A DNA stretch of 64,000 nucleotides from Sphingobacteriales bacterium (GCA_004144185.1 SEFP01000003.1:124001-188000); one strand, 5' to 3'; numbered from the stretch's first letter, positions 45,981-54,127 are shown. Numbers and translations are program-made. The notes: generated from the letters alone by a model not told the origin.

Positions 45981-47198
45981 TTAAAACTTCTGATGAATGC
46001 CTGCGTACTTGCTCAGGTACTCAAACTGTGGCATCAGATTTCCGGAATCGCAGATGGTAGCGCGGCGCAGCAGTTCACTGTCGGCTTCCAGCAGTTCCGG
46101 CAGAATAAACCGGATCAGTTGTTCCCCGAAATACGCCGAGGCATCGCGGGGCAGTTCATTGGGCAGGTTGTCTACCGCCATAACATCAACGGTATCGTCC
46201 GTGTTCTGAAACGGGGTCGTTTGCTGCAACGTTTTCCGGGAAATACCATAGACCGGATCGGCGATGGTAGAAGACCCGACATTGATCGGCACCGAGCCGT
46301 CGGCGTCGCAGGTTACGTCGGCAATTACACGAATGCGGAAACCGGCTTTCTGCACATCTTCTTTTTCGAACAAACGGTCGATTTCCTGCTGCCAGTAAAT
46401 CCCGTTGATCAGGATATCGGTTTTATCCAGGTACGGCTCAAAGATCGATTGGTAGCGCTCCGGATGGTGGTGAAACTCGTTCCGGTCGTAGCCACCGCCT
46501 TCTGTTTTGCGCTGGTAAAGATCCGCTCCTCTAAGATGGGTAAAGACCGGCTCGTCGAAGGAGTCGTTCCGGAACGCTTCCGGATTCACTTCCCGGATTT
46601 TGAGCAGGTGTAATACGTCTAATCCACCCTGGGCCACCCGTCCCGAACCCGTGAGAACGATCCGGAGATTGGGCAGCCGGACCGTATCGTACAGGTGTTT
46701 CAGGGTTTCGTAATCATGCACTTCATACGCGGCGGGTAGCTCCAGCTGACCGGTACGCTGCCCCCAGGTTTTAAATGCATTGTGTGCGCCTACGACGCCG
46801 GCCCAGGTACCGAAGCCCAGCACGCGGCTTTCATCGGCATGGGTCAGGGTTTCGTAGTCGATCATGCGGATGTTTTTCTGAAGCAGCGCCCGCATCAGCG
46901 GCTGGTTGTACGGCTGCGCTTTTTTGGTGTGCGAGAAAAAGAAATAGGTTTTTCCGGCAATTAAATCTTTGACCGGCACTTCTTTTACGCCCATCAGTAC
47001 ATCGCAGTCGCTTAGATTTTCCTGCAACGTCAACCCTTCCGCCCGGTACTCCTCGTCGGTAAAACAACGGGTGGGACTCGGTTGAACAACGACGTCAACA
47101 CCCGGAAACAGTTCCGGAAGCTGAGCCGCCTGTTTAGGAGAAAATGGAACGCGGGAGTCGGGCGGATTTTTGCCTTCGCGGAGAATACCGATGCGCAC
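45981..47198 (-). CDS. AlaDH/PNT-type NAD(P)-dependent oxidoreductase (saccharopine dehydrogenase-like)
   Basis: A 405-residue dehydrogenase. The N-terminal domain resembles alanine dehydrogenase and NAD transhydrogenase: GILREGKNPPDSRVPFSPKQ, then DVLMGVKEVPVKDL and FFFSHTKKAQPYNQPLM. The central nucleotide-binding site is IVLTGSGRVAQGGLDVL. The whole-protein layout is close to yeast-type (lysine-forming) saccharopine dehydrogenase. The true substrate is uncertain. It starts with GTG 47,198, with a perfect TATCTTTG box at 47,227-47,234, divergent from hscB. Confidence 0.75.
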   Translation of the reverse strand: MRIGILREGKNPPDSRVPFSPKQAAQLPELFPGVDVVVQPSPTRCFTDEEYRAEGLTLQENLSDCDVLMGVKEVPVKDLIAGKTYFFFSHTKKAQPYNQPLMRALLQKNIRMIDYETLTHADESRVLGFGTWAGVVGAHNAFKTWGQRTGQLELPAAYEVHDYETLKHLYDTVRLPNLRIVLTGSGRVAQGGLDVLHLLKIREVNPEAFRNDSFDEPVFTHLRGADLYQRKTEGGGYDRNEFHHHPERYQSIFEPYLDKTDILINGIYWQQEIDRLFEKEDVQKAGFRIRVIADVTCDADGSVPINVGSSTIADPVYGISRKTLQQTTPFQNTDDTVDVMAVDNLPNELPRDASAYFGEQLIRFILPELLEADSELLRRATICDSGNLMPQFEYLSKYAGIHQKF

Positions 47199-47214
47199 AG
47201 AAAGAGAGGGTGGT

Positions 47215-47234
47215 TAATTTTGGCCGCAAAGATA
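47215..47234. promoter_or_regulatory. Divergent overlapping promoter boxes
   Basis: Plus-strand TAATTTTG at 47,215-47,222 for hscB and minus-strand TATCTTTG at 47,227-47,234 for the AlaDH-like gene. The two boxes are four bases apart, so the promoters may exclude each other. Confidence 0.45.
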
Positions 47235-47240
47235 CCGGGC

Positions 47241-47738
47241 ATGACCACAGCAACCGATTACTTCTCTCTTCTGCAACAGGACCGAACCTTAACCCCCGAC
47301 CTGGCCCCACTCCGCCGGCGTTTTTATGCACTGAGTCAGCAGTGGCACCCCGACCGGTTTCCGACGGGGGATGCGGATGCCCAGCAAACGGCTTTGGAGC
47401 AGACGTCTCAGCTCAACGAAGCCTTGCGGGTGCTTTCCCAGCCTATGACGCGGTTGGCGCATCTATTGGCACTGGAAGGGCATCCACTTCCGGAACACGC
47501 AGCGCTGTCGCCGCAGTTTATGATGGAGATGATGGAGCTGAACGAGCTGGCCGAAGAACAGCCGGAGGCGGCCCGGCAGGAGCTAAATACTCTGCTGGAA
47601 GACTGGCAGGCGACGTTGAGCAGCCTGGCACAGCAATACGAGCGCGGGGAACGGACCGACGCACTGTATGCAGCGCTTCAGGAAACGTATTTCCGGAAAA
47701 AGTACCTCGATCGCGTGTTGGCGGCGCAGGAGCTTTAG
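47241..47738 (+). CDS. hscB: Fe-S cluster assembly co-chaperone HscB
   Basis: A 165-residue J-protein. The J-domain carries HPD (QQWHPDRFPTGDADAQQ) near residue 33. The C-terminal three-helix domain that holds IscU is recognisable by SPQFMMEMMELNELAEE. It works with HscA to deliver Fe-S clusters from the scaffold. ATG 47,241 gives the typical N-terminus (TDYFSLLQQD) with the promoter box 18 bp upstream; the longer frame runs into the divergent gene. It overlaps the convergent AlkD gene by four bases. No isc genes are adjacent. Confidence 0.9.
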   Translation: MTTATDYFSLLQQDRTLTPDLAPLRRRFYALSQQWHPDRFPTGDADAQQTALEQTSQLNEALRVLSQPMTRLAHLLALEGHPLPEHAALSPQFMMEMMELNELAEEQPEAARQELNTLLEDWQATLSSLAQQYERGERTDALYAALQETYFRKKYLDRVLAAQEL

Positions 47739-48421
47739 AGCGGGATCCGGCGCAGGGCTTCTTTTCGGGACAGGTTACTGAGCTGGGGATGATCGGCTAC
47801 AAAATGGATGACCCATTGCGGGTTGGTGCGGGCGTATTGCCGGAGGGCCCAGCCGATGGCTTTGCGGATAAAAAATTCCGGATTGGACAGTTGCGGCTCG
47901 ATGGCTGCCGTGAGCAATGAAGTGTTGGTTTGTTCTTTGGCATCCAGTTGATGGATGATCGTTGCACGGGCCAGCCAGAAATTTGTGTTGTGGGTATACC
48001 GGTTTAGGACCGGACGGGCCGCTTCCGGAAACCGGGCTGCCCAGTAGCCGAGGCATTTCGGAGCCAGCACGTCCACGGTATCCCACCAGCTTTTGGTGGT
48101 CAGCAGCGCTTCAATCAGTTGGATCGTCTGAAGGGTAAAATCCTTTCGGCGGACATACAGCCAGTCGATCGCCAGGTAGTGAAATTCCCGTTCGGGCTGT
48201 GCCATCAGCGCCAGGAGTACCGGTGGCAGGCTTTCAAATGGAAGGGACTGGTACTGTTTAAAAAGCTCTCTTTCGATGGCTTTACGATCCGGTGCCCGAA
48301 TTCCCAGAAACGGGGCAATGCCTTTCATATACGCTTCCATCGGAGCGGCCTGTTCCGGAATGGCGGCGGATTCAAAAAGGGTGCGGATTTCGGTCAGGAT
48401 GGACTCTAAAGAATACGGCAT
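47735..48421 (-). CDS. DNA alkylation repair protein, AlkD-like
   Basis: A 228-residue HEAT-repeat protein of the AlkD/AlkC group of DNA glycosylases, which remove bulky or cationic alkylated bases. Family signatures are MKGIAPFLGIRAPDRKAIER, PEREFHYLAIDWLYVRRK, KSWWDTVDVLAPKCLGYW and NFWLARATIIHQLDAKEQTN. FFIRKAIGWALRQYARTNP follows near the end. The WWDxVD motif of the active site is intact. It converges with hscB, overlapping four bases, with no terminator. Confidence 0.9.
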   Translation of the reverse strand: MPYSLESILTEIRTLFESAAIPEQAAPMEAYMKGIAPFLGIRAPDRKAIERELFKQYQSLPFESLPPVLLALMAQPEREFHYLAIDWLYVRRKDFTLQTIQLIEALLTTKSWWDTVDVLAPKCLGYWAARFPEAARPVLNRYTHNTNFWLARATIIHQLDAKEQTNTSLLTAAIEPQLSNPEFFIRKAIGWALRQYARTNPQWVIHFVADHPQLSNLSRKEALRRIPL

Positions 48422-48463
48422 AGCATTTTGAAGAAGGCTGGTGCAATTTGGAACTTATTTCCG

Positions 48464-48471
48464 TACTTTTG
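48464..48471 (+). promoter_or_regulatory. tRNA-Leu promoter -7 box (TACTTTTG)
   Basis: A perfect TAnnTTTG ends 12 bp before the tRNA 5' end; a TTTG at 48,447 is closer than the usual -33 spacing. Confidence 0.45.
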
Positions 48472-48483
48472 CCTCCCTTTGAG

Positions 48484-48567
48484 GCCCAGATGGCGGAATT
48501 GGTAGACGCGCTAGACTCAAAATCTTGTTTCGGTAACGGAGTGCAGGTTCGATTCCTGTTCTGGGCA
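48484..48567 (+). tRNA. tRNA-Leu (anticodon CAA)
   Basis: An 84-base class II tRNA with acceptor stem GCCCAGA/TCTGGGC, D-loop GGTAGAC, anticodon loop CTCAAAA (CAA, reads UUG) and a long variable arm. The T-loop is TTCGATT. CCA is not encoded. The anticodon stem CTAGA/TCTTG has one U-U mismatch at its second pair. The 3' end from 48,546 is the attachment site of the island and is repeated at 55,550. Confidence 0.93.
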
Positions 48568-48568
48568 C
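48546..48568. repeat. attL core (23-bp direct repeat)
   Basis: GGTTCGATTCCTGTTCTGGG followed by CAC; it forms the T-arm and acceptor end of tRNA-Leu. Identical to 55,550-55,572. Confidence 0.92.
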
Positions 48569-48580
48569 TATAAGTTCTAC

Positions 48581-48621
48581 AAGAAACCCCAATACTTACA
48601 AGGTATTGGGGTTCTTCTTTT
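48581..48621 (+). terminator. Terminator brought by the island, after tRNA-Leu
   Basis: AACCCCAATAC / GTATTGGGGTT hairpin with a T-rich tail starts 14 bp inside the island. It replaces the original tRNA terminator, which now lies beyond attR at 55,573. Confidence 0.8.
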
Positions 48622-48627
48622 ATATTC

Positions 48628-48651
48628 GAGAAACGAAATCGAAACGGTTTT
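48628..48651. promoter_or_regulatory. Putative integrase arm-type site, left end
   Basis: GAGAAACG, four bases, CGAAACG, then GTTTT. Nearly the same sequence in the same orientation occurs at 55,434-55,458 inside the right end. It lies 60 bp from the attL core. Confidence 0.5.
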
Positions 48652-48904
48652 GTATGCATCAGCAGCGAAGTACCTAAAAAACCTACGAGCTACGAAGGTT
48701 TTTAGCGCTTGTTATTCAATACACTAATAGGGAAAGCGATCCGAAAAGAGAATTGAAAAATCCTTCAATTTCGGCATAGGATTTGCTTGTATATTTGAAG
48801 TTTCAGCAGGTTGTGATGACTTCAACCTTAATCCAAAGTCTTAGCAGGCCCGATTCCGCCTTTAAGTGATGATTTGTTAAACTCATTTACAAGTCTCATC
48901 AGGC

Positions 48905-49147
48905 ATGGCCCGCAAAAGACTCTACAGGTTCAAAGTAGTCAAACCAATACAGGCTGCTACTACTCCAACAAAACGCGACAAATATTCTAAAGAGCTACAA
49001 CTCGCAATGCTCAACAACAGCACTGCGAGATTAAACTACGCCACAGTTCTGCTCAAGAAGCGATATTTCTGGTGGCTCTTAATTGGTTCGCTCCTTCCTA
49101 AGTTATGGCCTCTGGTCGAAAGGTTGATTCACTACCTCCTTCAGTAA
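48905..49147 (+). CDS. Small basic membrane-associated protein of unknown function (island)
   Basis: An 80-residue protein (MARKRLYRFKVVKPIQAATT ...). The first 50 residues are strongly basic. The end has a hydrophobic stretch (YFWWLLIGSLLPKLWPLVERL) that could be one membrane segment. I recognise no family. It lies 337 bp from attL and upstream of another small membrane protein on the same strand, so both may be one cargo unit. Confidence 0.5.
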   Translation: MARKRLYRFKVVKPIQAATTPTKRDKYSKELQLAMLNNSTARLNYATVLLKKRYFWWLLIGSLLPKLWPLVERLIHYLLQ

Positions 49148-49253
49148 GGAAGTACTAAATTGGCTTTTGAATATTTTCTCCAAGCTTCGAAGGTTGTCTA
49201 AGGGCAAATCTTTAAGGCTCCATTTTCCTTCTACCTACTCCATTTTTGAATTC

Positions 49254-49688
49254 ATGCTTGAGGTCTCGCTAACTCTTATCAGCATTGGCATTGCCGTTTT
49301 AGCGTACCAAAGCCAAAAGCAAAAAGACCGCAAAGAGGAAAGAGAAAAGATTAGGGAAGCTGAAGAGCGCCGTGATTTTGTAATTGGGAAATGGAAGTTT
49401 CTAAAGACCTTGAACGAAAATTTAATTAGCAGAATAACAGATTACATTCAAGCAAATAATGCTTCTGATATGCTTATAGGAGACGGCTTTAGTCTAGGTA
49501 TAGCATTAGAGAAAATAGAGGCAGTGAAGAGAGAATTATTGAACGATGAAAATTTTGATGCTATGCAAGTACTAGAAAAGCATCCTAAAATCACCGTTGA
49601 AAACCTACTTACACAGCTTGAAGTACAAATTGCTGCACATGCTCAATGCCTGACCTATATTGAACTACTTGGAGAGTCAAATTTATAA
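49254..49688 (+). CDS. Membrane-anchored coiled-coil protein of unknown function (island)
   Basis: A 144-residue protein starting at ATG 49,254. An N-terminal membrane segment (VSLTLISIGIAVLAYQSQ) is followed by a highly charged coiled coil (KQKDRKEEREKIREAEERRD) and a helical tail. The frame also extends to TTG 49,167 with a basic lead. I do not recognise it. It follows the 80-residue gene by about 100 bp. The single-membrane-plus-coiled-coil plan occurs in many phage and defence accessory proteins, but nothing specific can be claimed. Confidence 0.5.
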   Translation: MLEVSLTLISIGIAVLAYQSQKQKDRKEEREKIREAEERRDFVIGKWKFLKTLNENLISRITDYIQANNASDMLIGDGFSLGIALEKIEAVKRELLNDENFDAMQVLEKHPKITVENLLTQLEVQIAAHAQCLTYIELLGESNL

Positions 49689-50161
49689 ATTTTAAGCCTA
49701 GAACTTCAGATCAGTTGACTGCATAATAGCAAAGTTGAAGTGCATCATTATAGTTACGCCTAAAGCTTGACGGCATTATAACATAAGGGGACTTATAGAT
49801 AAACGGCAATATTGTCATATTCATGACATCTCTTCTACTTCAGAGTGAGATAATAGCCCACTTACAGTCAATTTGACGCATATTATTAACAGGCATAAGC
49901 TTTGCCTATGCTCCTATAGATCAAAATTCACGCAAACGTTTAAACATCCAGCCGGATGCAGAAGAGGACAAAAGGATATAGACTAACCTACCTCGGGGGC
50001 TAACTTAAACCCCTAACTTAAAAACAGAACCACTGAGAATGGAGCGCGAAAGTAGAAACTCTTTTTGAAACTACAAAGCTATTCTGATTTTAGTCTCGGA
50101 AATACACTGCTTATTATACGATAGGGCATACTCAAAGCTGAATCATTGACTATTTTTTCTG
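49689..50161. other. AT-rich gene-free stretch in island
   Basis: About 470 bp with no credible gene on either strand. It separates the two small membrane genes from the 314-residue gene and should contain the promoter of the latter. I see no clear TAnnTTTG box. Confidence 0.5.
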
Positions 50162-51106
50162 ATGGTAAACATTTCTACCCACTTCGGATTAACAGCTAGG
50201 CAATCCGACCTAGATTTTATTGACGTAAAGCTTGAGGACGACAATGAGTTGTTCATTGCTCCAAGATTGCTGGAAATTTCTGGGAGTGATTTAATTAGGC
50301 CTATGGCAGATACGCTATATGGCTTCTTTGCCCGTCTTTTACTCCTGATAAAAGGTGAAAACATTCAAGGGGCAAAAGATCTTTTGTCGGGCATACAAGA
50401 GCCTAAGGAGACCGGCTTAGGATATGGGAAGTTCAATCCAACAGGAGGAAGGTCATCGGGTAAAAAGATGAGAGGAGAATTGATCGACTCTATATTACAC
50501 AACCCTCTTCTTGGAAATAGAGAATCAAACTTAAATAACCTCGGTGATCTCATCTTCTTCATACCAAACTTTAGTCGTGATCGCCTCTCAGATATGATTA
50601 CAAAAATCATTGAGGTACACCTCATCGAGTTTACCCATAACCAATGCGAGAAGCATGGTATAGATTATAGAGCTTCCAAACAGAAGAAGAAGATTTTTAA
50701 TCCTGAGACTTTAGATTGGGAAACCAGAGAGGTAGAGCTACCAGTTTTTAATGATGGAATAGAAACTCGTCCTATCATCTTTGTACCAAAGACGATAGTC
50801 TGGAACAAAAAACAGTCTCAGAGAACAATTAGATGCTTTTACAAGTTCGCAAGAGACTTTATAATCGGACAAGGACAATCTATTTTTTTAGAAGGAATTC
50901 CTAGAAACGGTAGGAATAATTCTATTTTAATCAAAGATTTCAATAAGCTACACCCTCATAGAAAGAAGGCGTTAACAGATTGGGTATCTGAATACCAAAA
51001 CATACCAAATGACTTCTGGCTACAGCCTGACAGATTAGTCACGTCAATGACTGATGCAGAGATAGGAGAGGTCGTCTATTGGGATAGGCAACGCCAAATA
51101 GATTGA
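50162..51106 (+). CDS. Island cargo protein of unknown function, 314 residues
   Basis: A soluble protein without signal peptide or membrane segment. Notable segments are GLGYGKFNPTGGRSSGKKMR with ELIDSILHNPLLGN after it, IFFIPNFSRDRLSDMITKII, EFTHNQCEKHGIDYR and IIFVPKTIVWNKKQSQRT. The pattern of a short conserved IPxxxRDRxSDMIT block, a Cys/His-containing helix and a later PIIFVPK strand looks like an enzyme core rather than a structural protein. I cannot name a family. It is the largest cargo gene of the island, has its own terminator and is oriented away from the regulator. A defence or nuclease function is a guess based only on location. Confidence 0.65.
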   Translation: MVNISTHFGLTARQSDLDFIDVKLEDDNELFIAPRLLEISGSDLIRPMADTLYGFFARLLLLIKGENIQGAKDLLSGIQEPKETGLGYGKFNPTGGRSSGKKMRGELIDSILHNPLLGNRESNLNNLGDLIFFIPNFSRDRLSDMITKIIEVHLIEFTHNQCEKHGIDYRASKQKKKIFNPETLDWETREVELPVFNDGIETRPIIFVPKTIVWNKKQSQRTIRCFYKFARDFIIGQGQSIFLEGIPRNGRNNSILIKDFNKLHPHRKKALTDWVSEYQNIPNDFWLQPDRLVTSMTDAEIGEVVYWDRQRQID

Positions 51107-51126
51107 CAATGCTTTTATGAACTCAA

Positions 51127-51160
51127 TGCTCTCGGCTTCAATGCCGGGAGCGTTTTTTTG
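51127..51160 (+). terminator. Rho-independent terminator
   Basis: GCTCTCGGC / GCCGGGAGC hairpin with T run, 20 bp after the 314-residue island gene. Confidence 0.85.
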
Positions 51161-51268
51161 CGATTAGCCTTAGCCTATACTCCAGTTTAAGATGCGTTTG
51201 GGTTGGACAACTCTGATTTTCTTAAGATCAAAAATTATAATTTTATCTATAATATAGTTCAAGAGCGT

Positions 51269-51919
51269 CTAATCTACTTCCCATTCTAAATGATCCATTC
51301 TTATCCAGCCCTTTGAAATTTTACCTTCTGCATTAGCGAACTCCACAAAAACAAACCCGTTCTTCTCCTTTTGAGAAAAGAATGCCTCTCCTTCTACCAA
51401 ATAAGCTTTTCTTACACTCCTAACGTCTGGTTTGTCGTGAAAATAGCTTTTTTGCGTTACTATATACTCTCTTTCAATAGGTCTGGTAGGTGCTCCTGCT
51501 GAATTATGAATCTTGCCTTGAGTAGCCTCGACCCTATTCATATTTTTAGGTAAAACATCAGGCGTCTCCACAATGCGCTCAATCGGCTGAACAGCTCGGA
51601 TTTCATTATCGCCAATCTCCCCCTCAGTGTGCATCGTTGTTGATAAAAGGAAGGTAATGCCAACAATGCCGATCGCTATACCAACATAGGCTATTCTCTT
51701 GTTGACTCTTGTTCGGCTTGCTTTCCGGAAATCGCTTTCAATAGACTCCAACTCCTCAGGAGGAATGCCGTACTTTCTACAGATTCGCTCCAAGAGATCT
51801 TCAATATTGCCATTACTCTTTTGTAATAAGGCAGGGACAGTCTCTAACTTTTGAGGGTTGTAGCGCCTATACAGTTCATAGACTATCGACTCGTTTACGC
51901 TTTTAGAGTTCTTCATCAC
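51269..51919 (-). CDS. Membrane protein with C-terminal SH3-like domain (island)
   Basis: A 216-residue protein. The cytoplasmic N-terminal part (about 75 residues) is followed by one membrane segment (IAYVGIAIGIVGITFLL) and a linker. The C-terminal SH3-like domain reads YIVTQKSYFHDKPDVRSVRK, AYLVEGEAFFSQKEKNGFVF and WIRMDHLEWEV. Such domains often bind cell-wall peptides or proteins on the outer face. The start overlaps the end of the small membrane gene before it by 17 bp, so the two are translationally coupled. Confidence 0.65.
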   Translation of the reverse strand: MMKNSKSVNESIVYELYRRYNPQKLETVPALLQKSNGNIEDLLERICRKYGIPPEELESIESDFRKASRTRVNKRIAYVGIAIGIVGITFLLSTTMHTEGEIGDNEIRAVQPIERIVETPDVLPKNMNRVEATQGKIHNSAGAPTRPIEREYIVTQKSYFHDKPDVRSVRKAYLVEGEAFFSQKEKNGFVFVEFANAEGKISKGWIRMDHLEWEVD

Positions 51920-52217
51920 TTACTTCATTTCCTTGTGAACCTGCTTTTCGAGCAATGACGTAGCTATTATCTGCCGTAATCGAAACGTCATTTGCTACGT
52001 TGATTCCCAACATAATAAACTCAGAAAATGCCAGCAAAAACAGGAAAGCCAACAGTACGATGAGAAGTTGCCCAATACCGTAAAGCAAACCGTAGAGATT
52101 GCCTCCAACTTGAGAGAGAGTAAAAACTCCTGTTATCAGGAGTCCGATTACCAACGAGGTATATGCTAGCACTTTGAAGAGTCGAGCAACCGTTCGCAAG
52201 GACTTGTATTGAGTCAT
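51903..52217 (-). CDS. Small multi-pass membrane protein (island)
   Basis: A 104-residue protein with two hydrophobic stretches (VLAYTSLVIGLLITGVFTL and LLYGIGQLLIVLLAFLFLLA), together two or three membrane segments, and an acidic tail. I recognise no family. ATG 52,217 is used; the extended frame crosses the divergent operator. It is the first gene of a two-gene unit with the SH3-like protein and is divergent from the XRE regulator. Confidence 0.6.
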   Translation of the reverse strand: MTQYKSLRTVARLFKVLAYTSLVIGLLITGVFTLSQVGGNLYGLLYGIGQLLIVLLAFLFLLAFSEFIMLGINVANDVSITADNSYVIARKAGSQGNEVSDEEL

Positions 52218-52246
52218 AGAAAGAGAATTTTCAGCGAATATCGAAA

Positions 52247-52268
52247 TTACCAAGCAATTACTTGGTAA
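52247..52268. promoter_or_regulatory. Inverted repeat, candidate operator of XRE regulator
   Basis: Arms TTACCAAG / CTTGGTAA (8 bp perfect) with a 6-bp spacer lie in the 86-bp gap between the divergent membrane-protein and XRE genes. This is typical of autoregulatory operators. Confidence 0.6.
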
Positions 52269-52303
52269 ATAAAATCGCTTCTTCTCCTTGCTTGCACTTA
52301 GCA

Positions 52304-52567
52304 ATGGCTAAGTCCGGAAAATCAAGCTTTGAATGGGAGATTATTGAGAAGGTCAAAGCAGTACGCCTGCAAAAGGGCCTTTCTCAATTTGATATTGCTT
52401 CTATTCTAGGGACGTCCTCCAGTTTCATCGGACAGGTAGAGGTCATGAATCATTCCAGTAAGTACAATCTCGACCATCTCAATAAGCTGGCGTACGAGTG
52501 GAAATGCTCTCCTAAAGATTTCATTCCTCAAGACGCAATGCCCGAAGAGGGCTGGGAGGCATTTTAA
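52304..52567 (+). CDS. XRE-family HTH transcriptional regulator (island)
   Basis: An 87-residue Cro/CI-type DNA-binding protein: KVKAVRLQKGLSQFDIASIL, then SSSFIGQVEVMNHSSKYNLD and HLNKLAYEWKCSPKDFIP. The helix-turn-helix covers about residues 22-45. It likely represses its own divergent promoter region through the inverted repeat at 52,247. ATG 52,304 is used in place of the TTG-led extension to 52,262, which would run through the operator. Confidence 0.85.
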   Translation: MAKSGKSSFEWEIIEKVKAVRLQKGLSQFDIASILGTSSSFIGQVEVMNHSSKYNLDHLNKLAYEWKCSPKDFIPQDAMPEEGWEAF

Positions 52568-52680
52568 GACTTCAAATTTCCATCTTTTCCCTCCTCCCAT
52601 CCTCTTAGGCACCTAGAGCCTCTTTCGGCAAAATTTATTGATTAGGATTGATTTCCCGAACGGTTGCATCGCACCTCTAG

Positions 52681-52707
52681 AAACCGCTATGAAAGCGGTC
52701 GTTTTTC
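52681..52707 (+). terminator. Weak terminator hairpin between XRE and rep genes
   Basis: ACCGCT / AGCGGT stem with 5-base loop and a short T run. It overlaps the stop codon of the convergent replication gene. Confidence 0.55.
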
Positions 52708-53718
52708 GAGATGCTTTAGGGCGATTCTCACTGCTTTCCTTCTTATCTCCAAAAACAACTCTTTTCCAAAGCCATCTAACAGATCGTTGCTACTGATCTT
52801 CTTGACACGCTGTGCAAATCTTGACTTTCGGGATTTTAAAGCAGGAGTATTGGCTTGAATACCTCTAATACCTTTTAAAACAGCATCTTTTCCTCCAAGA
52901 TGAACAACCCCTGCTTTCATCAAAACGTCCTCCATTGCAGATATATTATTAATATTATCTAAATCAGGTAGTACCTCTTCTCTATAGTGAATTTTGGAGA
53001 TCACTTTGAACCATTCACGTACCAGATGAAAATAGATTTCTCTTTGAGACAGATCAAGCGGACTGACGCGATCCCTCTTTAATTGGGCGCTCACATTCTT
53101 TACGTACCTATACTCAATCCGTAAGAATTTTCTGCTACTCTGCTCTAACAGTTCATCCTCTCTTTCCTTATTCCGAAAATCATTTGGATTAATCTTGCTC
53201 CTATCTAGGATGGGCCAATTTCGTTTCTTTCTTTTGTGATGAATCTCTCTGGCCTTGTCATAGATCAAAAGGTGCTTGATGCTTTGCTTAAAGTATTTTC
53301 CAGTTGAATCTTCACCAACTGCATGCTTCTCCGTTTTCCATTTGTCTATGCCCTCAAACGACTGGATATAAGTTCCTACATTTTTATCAGTCGGTATATT
53401 CTCCGAGAAATCAAGTCTTGAAAGGGTGAACCCCTCTAGTGGAAGCCCTAGAAGCTTTTCTAATTTTTCAACGGCTTTTTTAGTATCCCTTCTATTCAGA
53501 GTTTCAAGGTTGTTTCCAAAGTAAAGTTTACAAAGGCTCCCTTGAATCATGACTTTGCCGTAGGTCAGCCAAACCCTAAACTTGGCATATTCATGCATCC
53601 TTTTTTTGGGATGCCCCCAAACAATTTCTGCGCCTAAATCTGAAACGTGCTGCATAAGCTCGTTTTCCGTTATTCCTAGTAAGTGGATATCCTGATAGGC
53701 GGTTATAGTATCAATCAT
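52687..53718 (-). CDS. Phage/plasmid replication initiator, gpII/X-like
   Basis: A 343-residue protein resembling the phage gene II/X family of rolling-circle replication initiators. Features are the opening MIDTITAY, IQGSLCKLYFGNNLETLNRR, FTLSRLDFSENI (the RxD strand typical of the family), LLIYDKAREIHHKRKK and LRIEYRYVKNVSAQLKRD. These proteins nick one DNA strand through a Tyr and start rolling-circle replication of filamentous phages and small plasmids. The match is from motif memory; I did not locate the catalytic Tyr with certainty. The gene is intact and lies upstream of the regulator end, 20 bp after the excisionase-like gene. Confidence 0.65.
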   Translation of the reverse strand: MIDTITAYQDIHLLGITENELMQHVSDLGAEIVWGHPKKRMHEYAKFRVWLTYGKVMIQGSLCKLYFGNNLETLNRRDTKKAVEKLEKLLGLPLEGFTLSRLDFSENIPTDKNVGTYIQSFEGIDKWKTEKHAVGEDSTGKYFKQSIKHLLIYDKAREIHHKRKKRNWPILDRSKINPNDFRNKEREDELLEQSSRKFLRIEYRYVKNVSAQLKRDRVSPLDLSQREIYFHLVREWFKVISKIHYREEVLPDLDNINNISAMEDVLMKAGVVHLGGKDAVLKGIRGIQANTPALKSRKSRFAQRVKKISSNDLLDGFGKELFLEIRRKAVRIALKHLEKRPLS

Positions 53719-53738
53719 GACTTTTATGGGTTATTTGG

Positions 53739-54101
53739 TTAGAGATGGGATTGCTGATTTAGAGACTTTTTTCGATTAAAAAAAGGGGTAGCCCTAGGGT
53801 TGCTGGCTTGGGTTGGTAGTAATTCTTGTTGGGTTGATACTCTGCCCTTCTCCACCCAATCCAGAAGCTCAGCGCGCTTAAAGAGTACAATCTTCCCGGT
53901 TGGCTTGAAATGGGGGATCATTCTCTGACTGGTAAGCTTATAAAGGTGGCTTTTACTGATGCCTAACAAGAGCGCAGTATCGTCCATAGTGAGCAGTTCT
54001 TTTCCACCATTTAATCTGATCTGGTGGAGGATTAACTCTAGCGTATTCAGAAATCTATTGGCCATAATATGGTTTTGAGATGATTTTGATGAAACGGCCA
54101 T
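53739..54101 (-). CDS. Excisionase-family helix-turn-helix protein
   Basis: A 120-residue protein with a MerR-type winged helix (LLTMDDTALLLGISKSHLYK, then MIPHFKPTGKIVLFKRAELL, DWVEKGR) as in the Bacteroidota excisionase family. It probably controls the direction of recombination or the replication gene. ATG 54,101 or 54,065 may be used. It lies between integrase and replication genes, all on the minus strand, and is likely in one transcript with them. Confidence 0.85.
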   Translation of the reverse strand: MAVSSKSSQNHIMANRFLNTLELILHQIRLNGGKELLTMDDTALLLGISKSHLYKLTSQRMIPHFKPTGKIVLFKRAELLDWVEKGRVSTQQELLPTQASNPRATPFFNRKKSLNQQSHL

Positions 54102-54127
54102 TCCTATTCTAGGAAACAGTCGGTGTA

